NCBI GenBank assembly: GCA_948329865.1
Contig: OX415252.1
Coordinates: 10,434,001-10,498,000, forward strand
Direction: 5' to 3'
From: Linaria vulgaris
Taxonomy: Eukaryota > Streptophyta > Magnoliopsida > Lamiales > Plantaginaceae
Length of the DNA: 64,000 nucleotides
The number at the start of each line of letters is the position of its first letter. Positions within the stretch are counted from its first letter, which is position 1. The notes under the pieces were generated by a model. The model had not been told where the DNA came from, did not search any database, and saw only the letters and a program-made list of their open reading frames with translations. The translations under genes were made by a program, and so were the position numbers. This document shows positions 54,510 through 64,000 of the stretch, in pieces.

Positions 54510-55165
54510 TGTGGGTAGGGGCCCATCCCGTTATCACAGAGAACCCGTTACCGCTCAAATCTTCATGATCGACCCCGTTATCACAGGGAATATTTTTCTT
54601 GTGAGTAGGGGCGCATCCCGTTATCACAGGGAACCTGCTACCGTTCAAATGTTTAGCGTCGACCCCGTTATCACAGGGGATATTCTTCTTGTGGGTAGGG
54701 GCGCATCCCGTTATCACAGGGAACCCGCTACCGTTCAAATGTTTACTGTCGACCCCGTTATCACAGGGGATATTTTTCTTGGATTGGCCCCGTTATCACA
54801 GAGAATTTTTTCTTGGACCTACCCCGTTATCACAGGGGATTTTTTCTTGGATTGGCCCCGTTATCACAGGGAAATTTTTTTTTTTGGATCGACCCCGTTA
54901 TCACAGGGGATTTTTTCTTGGATTGGCCCTGTTATCACAGGGAATTGTTTTTCTTGGATCAACCCGGTTATGACAGGGGATTTTTTCTTGGATTGGCCCC
55001 GTTATCACAAGGAATTTTTTCTTGGATCGACCCCGTTATCTCAGGGGATATCTTGCTTGTGGGTAGGGGCGCATCCCGTTATCACAGGGAACCCGCCACC
55101 ATTGAAATGTTTATGATTGACACCGTTATCACAGGGGATATTTTGCTTGTGGGTAGGGGCCTGCC
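54510..55165. repeat. CCCGTTATCACAGGG tandem array
   Basis: Two unit types: a long one with GTGGGTAGGGGCGCATCCCG (copies near 54510, 54600, 54690, 55060 and 55145) and a short one of about 33 bp, GACCCCGTTATCACAGGGGA with TTTTTTCTTGGAT (54780-55045). The long type is nearly identical to parts of 12380-12500 and, reversed, 42430-42560. Confidence 0.9.
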
Positions 55166-56133
55166 TCTTCACCTTTTGTCGCTGTTTACTGGTAGTTTTC
55201 CTCCCCGTAAGGTTTGTAGAGCCTTGGATACCTGTAATCCAATGAAGACAAAAAGAGGAATGTGCATGCATAATGATATATATAGTGGAATACACATAGA
55301 TTGCGTTATGAGTTTTCCCTTACGGGGAGTTTTGATTTCGGGAGAGGTGAATGTTCATGTATGAGAGTTAGGCGTGCCAGTTGTACCTGCTTTAACAGAT
55401 AATACTGCGTAATGTGGGATGTCATCCCGTGATTTCCCTGCGAGAAAATTTCTAAAAATTCACCATGCTGTTAAAGCACGTTATGCCGTCTAGGATATGT
55501 ACCTATAGGAAGCAAATATATAATCACGCAATAATTTAACTAAATCGTTTTAGTTTCTTATGGGAAAGAAACCATAATCTCAGCGTGCCGTTAGAGCACC
55601 TTTGTCATATCCGTTAGGACACGTTCCTGCAAGAATCAAGGACATGACAATACAAATATGCTTATCTAGGGAAAATAAGGGTTAAAGATGGATAACGATA
55701 TGCGTCGCAATATGTATCAATAAGAAACTTCAAAATGCATGATATGCAAGAACCGGATAACCTCCGATCCGCCTATCCTTTAGGATAAGAGGTACCTGTA
55801 CACTTACGGTGTACCTGCAAACAGTCTATCAATATGAAGGAGAGAGAGAGAGATATAACGTTCCATATATAAAGATTCACGATGTGCAACGGTTGGGAAC
55901 TAAGTGAACCCTAGTTCGCTGATGCATCACACGATAAGGGAATAAGACCTACGTGGTGCATCTTGCAGAATATGTAGGTGAATAGTATAATGTAATTGAC
56001 AGACTTATCTTGATGTAAGGCATATGTCTGATGGCGCTCCAATCCGCCATAGTTCTTGGTTAACTTGGTTGAATCTTACGGTTGCATGCTTGTTTCTAAG
56101 TACATTCCATTGTGTTCCCACAAACGGCGCCAA
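55166..56133 (-). other. Leader region of the non-coding element with PBS
   Basis: No ORF worth naming. The PBS (minus strand TTGGCGCCGTTTGTGGGAAC) is at about 56114-56133. This is where gag would begin in the coding relatives; nothing of gag is recognisable. Confidence 0.6.
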
Positions 56134-56350
56134 TGATTTGGTGTGTTGTCGTATGCTGACAAAACACTCCGCATCATGCTGATCCTAGGCTGTGCTGGAA
56201 CCAGCTTTGTCCTTTACACACACGTACTCCAAGGAACATGATGAGGGGACGGATGGATCGTTGATGATTCCAGACTAAACTCGGTTATCCAAAGCTGCGT
56301 ACGTATCCCTTTGGGGGAATCAAGTCGGACGTAGTTCATTTGTCTATTCT

Positions 56351-59300
56351 CAATTAATATTTGGGCTTTGCATTTTCATTTCCCCATGCAGTGCTGATTT
56401 ATTTTATACTAAAAATAATGTTCATCTAGTATTTAGTGTGTATTTTGAGAAAATGGTAATGACCATTGATAAGCAAATGGAAAGTACTATCCATAAAATC
56501 TTATATTCATAAAGTAAAAGATACTAATGGCAAGGGACACATATCAACCCATTTGTAGTAAATATTAATGTTAAGATTCACCACTGGGTCACCCTTCCCA
56601 GAAAATCTTTTGGCTTGCATATCTTATGGTGATAAACGCTATTGATACATTCTCTAGGACGGGGTGAGGTAATGATTATGATTTAGCATTTAGATATGAC
56701 GCGATGGGCAATGTCAGAAGTGCATATGTATTGTATTTTAACAATAGAAAACAATTTCCAACTTGATCGTGTGGCATTGGTAAGCTATATGTTAGAATAA
56801 AAAATAATTTGATGACTGCTTTTGCAATATATAAATATACGACACTCATAAATTTTTGTACTTTATTTAACAAATTGTTTTTTCACTGTTTATGTGTAAC
56901 GCCCCGTCATGTTACGTGACTATAATTATGAATTCGTAGTTTGAGCACGAATTCAATTTTTCTCATTTTTTAATTATTGTTTCTATTCTTTCAGGAGTCA
57001 CATATATTATATACATAAAATATGTTCATTTAAATAAAGTTTGTTCAATATAGTTCAGTTAGTACTTTCTGGAGGTATGAATCCTTTTTATAAGTTACAA
57101 GTTTACTTATTTAATAATACTTCTAATAAGCAAGTGCAATTTTAAATTTTCAATAGTGCCCTTAATATATAATTTGTGAGATGAAGATACTTCTTTTAAT
57201 TGAAGCGTTGACTATTAAGATCTTAGACAATTGGCACATACAAAACTTATCCTATACAAACTTATAACACCAGAGGTTACGACAACTGCTTCATATTAGC
57301 TAGTAAATCAGTATATGTAACACCTCGTCTCATAAAATAAATTTAATTTTGAAACGTAATATCTTAACCAAGTGAACAAAGGCAAATAACAGTTTACATG
57401 GATTTGACTTCTACATAAAACAATTTTGACTTCATTAGAATAGTTCATAATTCTTTTGAGCCAAAATTATTAACATAAACTAGTTCGACGAAACTACTAA
57501 TGCTAGTGTTAACTATAGCTTTTCTAACTAGCTCCGCAGAAATCACATTTGTCGTACTCTCGAAAAATCTAATTTCTCGGGTGACACATCTATGTTCCTT
57601 ATTGTTTAAATTAAAGAATGAAATAAAATTATATATGAAAGCAATACCTATTTAATCTAGTAATTCACATATGTACTAACCTGAACTTTATCATTAAACG
57701 CCACATGTTTATACCTATTTTTGTGGTGAGTCTAGTTGCTACATGGAAACAAATACTGAATTGCTAAATCATAATTGTTGTAAGTTAGATTATAACATTA
57801 TACACAAGAATCAATATAATAATTGTTACAAGTTAGATTATAGCGTTTATTAACAAACAATTGTTGGCAATGTCCTTTCCTATGACTTCTCTAGAAGAAA
57901 TGTCCAAGCGTATAACACTAATCTGCTTCCTTTAATTGCCACCTGTCACTTCTAATTGTCACAGCTATTAAGTACATATCCAGCGCATGTAGATAAGCAA
58001 ATGACAAAGCTTTAAATAAGTTTTAAAAAGAGATAGTCATATACCAAAGTCGTTATTGGAACCGGCGAAAAGGCTTGCTTGAAAGATATAACTAAAGGTG
58101 GCTCGGAGCAATCGTACAGGACTTCATGAGTAGCAATAAGCGTTGGTAGCCGATCCTCAGAGAGAAACTAAGAGGATGACTCCACAGAAGGACGATTGTA
58201 ATCAAATTATCCAACAATTATTCCTTAAATTTCTATATTATCAAATTCACATAGGTTTAAGAATAGATTAATAACTCGGTGAGTAAAGGTATAATAGAAT
58301 CATAGTAACCCATGTTGTTACCTTCTTATTTCCGTACCAGGCTTAGTGTTGTGTGGAAAAGGGTTCAACTCAACAATTTCACGTTAGTTTAGGGCCGGGG
58401 TGTAATGTCAGCTCACTATTATTATTATGCTTTAAGAATAATATAGCAAGACTATCATTATTGGTAATTAACTATACTGATGTCCTCAAATGTCAAACAA
58501 GTAAGGACAAGTAATCAAGTTGTAATTTGTTACCAATTAAAATATTGGATTAGTTTATAAGTTTAACTAGTGGCCAATGGATTGTATTAGTACACCGAAT
58601 ATGGAATACCATGGCTACCAAATTAACACAATTAGTTAAACAGCAAAATAAGGACATAATTTCATAATTTTATGTAACCATGTAATTGAACTCATAAGGC
58701 GAACTAGCATTTCCGTTTAAAATATCTTGAAAATGAATTGCTAAGAATTAATCATACTTCTCCAGGTAATTATTTCATCTCAAGTTGGTTATGAAACATA
58801 ATTAGTATTCCATATTAATCGTGGACTATAAGAACTGTTAGGTCACTAAGTACTTACAATCTGGTTATGACACATAATTGGTATTCCATATTAATTGTGG
58901 ACTATAAGAACTGTTAGGACATTAAGTATTTACAATTGAAATTATTCACCTACGTATTAAGTCAAGTAAACGTTCGTTACCTATATTTTGTGGTGCAAGG
59001 GGACATGGTATATTATTCAAAGTTCATTCTTGCATATGTAGACTTGCGGATATATTAAGAAATCATATTTACCAATCGTATCAAACTAAACTTAGTGATA
59101 TTGTTAACATTAATAACATAATCAATTGTTGTTGTATCTTTCGCATAATTATGTACATACATGTAAACTTGGCGAGAACGTGAATTGTAACGTAACTAGT
59201 AGAGTACTATCATGTATAAACCTTAATTATAATACAGGAATAGAACTTGAAGCATAGTCACTACAATTGTGAAGTCTATGACCTACTAAGTTATTAGGAA

Positions 59301-62300
59301 TGATGACGGATATGTTAGTATTGTCTAATATATTAACTCGAGTTAATGAAAATTGTAAACGATTATGTCATTACAAGAGTAAATTGTGTATAATTGAACT
59401 TGCATTCAAGAATTGGGAAATAAATTTGAGTAGCATTCATTGATAATTCTTTGGCCTCTTAGGTGATGACAACTAGGCGTCGTCGCGTGATTGCTCCGTT
59501 TCTCTTTATAGTTGTATTTTAGGTGAGTGTTCATAAACTGTATTATTTTCAAAACTGGAAGGAATGTGTGCATGTATATCTATACTTATATATAAATATG
59601 TATTCATTAATCTCTGCATATTGAACTCTACATATTGAACTGTCACTTCTGCAAAGAAAGTGTTTCTCGAAATGTTTATTTCTTCAAAGAAAGTTTCTGT
59701 AAATTGGGTACTTGAACTATTCGCTTTTATCAAAGTAAGTTAACATCACATTGGTTAATTGCTGTAAATGATTGGAATCGATATGATGAATGGTGTTCCG
59801 TTGGTTTACTCGGTCCCGATCGGATATGTAGTTGGATTCAACTTGGCATGGGAGTGCAAGGGTACCGTCGGGCGGTAGCGGGCTTGCCGGTATGGGCTGT
59901 TGTCCCCATTGGCCCATTCCCTCAGGCAGCATGAGGTTGTTGTGTCTTTGTTGGGTACATTATTTTCGTATGTTCCATGGCATACGTTACTGATTTCAAG
60001 GTCGCTCCTTGGACGGGTAGATAAGGACTGTTATGAGGTGATAAGGTTGACTGGCATCGGCAAAAACGTGGACACCGATTGATTTGGTGTGTTGTCGTAT
60101 GCTGATGAAACACTCCGCATCATGATGATCCTAGGTTGTGCTGGAACCAGCTTTGTCATTTACACAGATGTACTCCAAGCAACGTGGTGAGGGGACAGAT
60201 GGATCGTTGATGATTCTGGACTGAACTCGGTTATCCCAAGCTGCCTACGTATCCCTTTAGGGGAATCAAGTCGGACGTAGTTCATTTGTCTATTCTGCAC
60301 TGCGCGGCTTTACGGTTTTGACCATATCTCCTTGCTGGAAGTTCCGAACCTCAAACCCCTTCTTGATATGGAAAGTAGACTCGTTTAGCTTTCCAGGCAT
60401 ACAAGGTACATGTTGGGCAGATAGGTATATCGGTAGTGACATCCGATATAAGATCGGGTATTCTGGCACGTCGGAGATATGTCAAGGTTCCACCATATCG
60501 GCCATATCTCGAGATCGGTATATCGAAACATATATCTGATTCTTCCTATGGGTAGCTGACACACGTAGCTTTCCATACATATATTATACATGTCGAATGG
60601 ATAAGTACACCAGTAGTTATGTTCGATATAATATCGGGTACTGCAGTATGTCGAAGGTATGTCGGGGGTCTACTTCGAATATGGCATATCGGGGATGATA
60701 TTCGACGTACCCTTCGATACAGATATGACGGGGTGATCCCTAGGTGTTTCTCATTCCTTATGGCCAAGGGGGGGGGTGTATTTATAGGCGTTGGACACAT
60801 ATCGAATATGATATTCTATGTACATTCGATATACTTTTCGATATAGTGCAGGTTCTGCGCAGTCCCACCATTTTGGGCATAACTTCCACTCCGGACCTCG
60901 GAATTGGGACCTAGACACCCGTGGCTTTCCAACGACATATCATAGAGGGCTTAGTTCGTTATATACAAATAATGACAATCCTTCCAATTGTGGTATCCAC
61001 ATGACATAACACGTATCGCTACCATATTATATAGTATCAGTAGTCCGCCAGTTTGGATTGTGGTCTTGGAACGTGAGCATACTTCAAACTCTAATCGGAT
61101 GCAATATTTATGCACACCAGTAGTCCCCCAGTTTGGAGATTATTATCTAAGGATAATGATTTGCAAATTAAATATGAGTTCTTGGATTACCTGTACCTCT
61201 CGTCCCGCCAGTTCAAATGACAGAGCTCGGATATGTGAATTCATTCAAAGATGTTGGTGGACCCCCAATGTAATTTACGTAGCCTAGGGGTCCGCGTTTG
61301 ACTTATCACAGAGAAAAATGTTCCTTATTATGAAACTTGTCTTTATTGGGAGAGAAATGTTCCTCTCGGCGCGAATTCTCGGTGAAGCTTATCATTTGGT
61401 AGTTGCAGTTCTTCGGCTGTTTTCGTACTAAGCAATCCATGCTTTGCTGCAAAGCCTTAACTTTGTATTTTTAGGTGAACGGTGCACAATATCCCGTAGG
61501 ATTTGTAGATTTCTTGCCCTTTTTGCTGAGGTGAGGTCACTAGTTCCCTGTTATCTATCAAGGATAGCGCGACAGACAATGAATATATATTGATATAAGT
61601 TCCTCAATAATTTAGAATACATAAAAATCATTTGTATTTTAGCGAAAGCGTATATCTTTTGATTCACCTTCATAAGAAGTGCATTTGGAGTAACATGCAT
61701 ATATTCGATGCAACTTGCAAAATGGATGCGACTGCGATGTAAGGTTGCGAGAAGGCTACATGGAGTAGCGTGTAACCGAGGTAGACGAACATGACCACTT
61801 GGGGCCTTGTACGTGCAATCTTGCATGTATAATCGTGATTGTTGCTTGCGATTTTGTATACGTGATTGTTTATGAAAATCGGGTTTTTACCAACCTTGCG
61901 TGAGGTTGACGAGTGAATGAGAGTCTCAGGGCGATCGATGAGAGCGCTTGTTGTCACTTATTATGATTTTTCCCTCATAAGCATTTGGGATATGGGAAAA
62001 TGTTTGTGCGTTGGCCTGGCTATAGCGTTAGTGCGGCTAGGTTTTGCGTTGAATATGTGGGTACGTAACTAACTCAAACTTGGTCGGTACGTCTTGAGTT
62101 ATTCCAGTACTTTATCAGAGGTAGTGTCTGACTGCAGTTATGTTTACCTTTACAGGTAGACGTAGTTGATATTACATCATAAACAACACTTGTCATACAT
62201 TGTGAGGTATGGTCTATGATTACGCTCTCAGTATGTTTCACCCGACCGTTACAGGGCAATTTGCAGCTAAAGCTATTGCTGATGTAGCTTCAAATAATGT

Positions 62301-63403
62301 TACATCTCATGGGTGGTTTTGAGCTATCACCAGCGCATAGTGTAGGTATGATAGTGCTTAGCCTGGAGGCGCCCAGGCCAATGTTTGTAATTGACGATTG
62401 ACGTCTAAATTATTTATAGGTCCAGTAAGAGATGTCATAATTATCTTCAATGTAAGTTAAATATGTACTTTGCCAGTCTGTAAGAGGGTAAGATAGGCAA
62501 TGAGTGAGAAGTCATCTCAAGGAAGGCTCTCGGCTATAATAATTGTGAAAATGACGAATGCGATAATGGACGTAGATAATTTTCTTGACATTCTTAGGTT
62601 TACCTTTAATGCGTATTAGATCGCTTTCTTGTGCTAGTGAGTATTGTGGGTTGGTCACCCTTCGAAAGAGTCGCATAGTTTACGATGATGCGAAGCGTCG
62701 TTTATTATGCTGCTTGGAATAATCTTTCGATTGACGCTCCTTGTTTTCGGGAGTGAGTTTAACAAATAAATGCATCCTCATGCATTTAAATAATAGTCGT
62801 TCATTTTGAACCTTGTATTACATATTTCATATTCATAGTGGTATTATTGAATATCTCATTGGTGATGAGAATTTACCGTTGGTGGCGTCTTCATTTATTA
62901 TTTGTCAATCTTAGACCGGTATGGTGGCGGATGCAACGGCGTTGTTATAAATCTATGGTATGAACGATTTATTCTTTTAATCATGCAATCGCATTGGGTT
63001 TGAGCGTTTTAGCAGTGTACCGTGCTTTTAAAAGGTGTGGTAATACATAGATACTTGTTTTTGCCGTATGAGGTCGGGTTACCATGTAGATACTAACCGT
63101 TGCGCCTTAAGAGGCGGGTTATCGCGTAGGTAATTGATGTTGTAAGATGGTTCGCCTCGTCCACTTTGTTTGGATTAATACAAGCGTGTCGTCTCACATT
63201 TGTGTGCAAATTTTTGCAATTCCCGCGGTATTTCACAACAACTTGTGTGTTTGAAATATTTAAAGGAATACTGTTAAGAAATCGTGTATTTGGTTGGTTG
63301 TCCCTTTAGTTAGGGTACCTCGTGGATGTGCGTTTACTTGTCATTTAAGGTAGGATACCGTGTAGGTACATGTTCGCCTTTCAATTTAGTTATGAACTTA
63401 TAC
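56351..63403. repeat. Tandem duplication, copy 2
   Basis: Copy of 46980-53830. It keeps about 215 bp (about 57773-58000) that copy 1 has lost, and has a small deletion near 59405. It stops at 63403, where GAACTTATAC of the element interior passes directly into LTR sequence, marking an internal deletion. Confidence 0.92.
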
Positions 63404-63807
63404 ATGTCGAAGGTATGTCGGGGATCTACGTCGAATATGGCATATCGGGGATGATATTCGACGTACCCTTCGATACAGACATGACGGGGTGATCCCTATG
63501 TGTTTCTCCTTCCTTATGGCCAAGGGGGAGGTGTATTTATAGGCGTTGGACCCATATCGAATATGATATTCGATGTACATTTGATATACATATAGTGCAG
63601 GTTCTGCGCAGTCCCACCATTTTGGGCATAACTTCCACTCTGGACCTCGGAATTGCGATCCGCTTGTTGCATTGTGACCTAGACACCCGTGGATTTTCAA
63701 CGACATATTATAGAGGGCTTAGTGCGTTATATACAAATAATAGCAATCATTCTAATTGTGGCATCCACGTGACATAACACGTATCACTACCATATTATGT
63801 AGTATCA
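60080..63807 (-). mobile_element. Non-coding Tat-like element, copy in duplication unit 2, internally deleted
   Basis: The left LTR is 60080-61039, preceded by CCGAT (60075-60079). The right LTR remnant is 63404-63807, ending GTATCA and followed by CCGAT (63808-63812). This perfect TSD identifies the original insertion site. The right LTR remnant differs from the left LTR, including about 20 extra bases near 63655, as expected for the older partner LTR rather than a recent copy. The deletion removed the arrays, leader and the 5' part of the right LTR. Confidence 0.85.
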
Positions 63808-63812
63808 CCGAT

Positions 63813-64000
63813 CATCAAACGTGAATTCATTTTTTTGTTCCAGGGGTTTTATTAAACCACGAAAGCTTTTCACGATTTTATTGCATGGCATTTATATGCG
63901 TTAAAGTTCATTTTATTAAACTGTTTTCAAAAGAAAGTTATGGAAAGAAAACGCTACACTTGCACACACGCATGAACACTCACTGAGATTTTTATCTCAC
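63813..64000. other. Flank to the right of the element, no feature identified
   Basis: AT-rich sequence after the TSD, up to the window end. I see no coding or RNA feature. Confidence 0.6.

Larger units (their letters stand above)
46980..56350. repeat. Tandem duplication, copy 1 (9371 bp)
   Basis: From CAATTAATATTTGGG at 46980 the sequence is repeated almost base for base from 56351 (offset 9371). Copy 1 runs to 56350, inside an LTR of the element it carries, where it abuts copy 2. The breakpoint shares only TCT between the two parental sequences. By eye the copies differ by about 1%. Copy 1 lacks about 215 bp present in copy 2 (at about 48398, replaced by CTGA). It holds intergenic sequence (46980-50488) and the element at 50494. 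Confidence 0.92.
50494..56350 (-). mobile_element. Non-coding Tat-like LTR element, copy in duplication unit 1
   Basis: The left (3') LTR is 50494-51450, preceded by CCGAT (50489-50493). The right (5') LTR starts at 56134 and is cut at 56350 by the duplication junction. The PBS beside 56134 is TTGGCGCCGTTTGTGGGAAC on the minus strand, like the other Tat-like elements. The interior (51451-56133) has no gag, pol or antisense gene, only short frames and tandem arrays. The two LTRs differ at about 16 of 214 comparable positions (roughly 7%), much more than the two duplication copies do. The outer right flank is found after copy 2 (63808). Confidence 0.85.

Noticed and set aside
54511..55364. Three long overlapping frames (94-201 codons) with repeated YHREPAT and YHRGFF words
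   Set aside because: They are translations of the 33-bp and longer tandem units in several frames; periodic DNA without stops, not a gene.

Overview
The window is repeat-dominated nuclear DNA of a seed plant, most likely a eudicot. It is a stack of nested LTR retrotransposons around one wrecked cytochrome P450 gene, followed by a recently duplicated intergenic block. I see no intact host gene, no tRNA or rRNA gene and no CRISPR array. Almost every coding region is a retroelement gene with stops or frameshifts. The plant assignment rests on the element types (SIRE-type Copia, Athila, Tat-like Gypsy, a TRIM, a Mutator-like MITE), on GT-AG introns and on the CYP81-like P450.

Layout. Positions 1-765 hold a fragment of a retroelement antisense gene (minus strand). 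Positions 768 to about 27911 are a SIRE-type Copia element (plus strand, 5' end missing) that has been opened three times. A 947-bp Mutator-like MITE (2610-3556, 9-bp TSD) sits in the gap before RT. An Athila element (4049-21452, minus strand, TSD GAGAC) sits in RT. A Tat-like element (9162-17086, minus strand, decayed TSD) sits inside the Athila RT. The SIRE 3' LTR abuts the end of exon 1 of a CYP81-like P450 pseudogene (to 28007). The P450 intron holds a second Tat-like element (28155-36229, minus strand, TSD TTACC) and a TRIM (36583-36906). P450 exon 2 is 36908-37515. A Copia remnant (about 37566-38423) and a third Tat-like element (38425-45653, plus strand) follow, then a two-exon fragment of an unidentified gene (45654-46369).

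Positions 46980-56350 and 56351-63403 are two copies of one tandem duplication (offset 9371 bp). It carries a fourth, non-coding Tat-like element (LTR at 50494 and 60080, TSD CCGAT) with three different tandem arrays.

The most interesting material is the set of Tat-like elements. They share a PBS and a PPT, and three of them carry a spliceosomal-intron-containing gene on the strand opposite to the retroelement, next to the 3' LTR. One element (9162-17086) has pol but no gag or protease. Two others (28155-36229 and 38425-45653) have gag and protease but no RT, RNase H or integrase. The pol-only and the plus-strand gag-only elements share their U5 and PBS, so they look like complementing halves. 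Each family repeats its own short CGAT palindromes both in the LTR and upstream of the antisense gene. Tandem arrays lie where the sense and antisense genes converge. Independently, the SIRE element carries at least nine copies of a 19-bp dyad, CAATGTT-N5-AACATTG.
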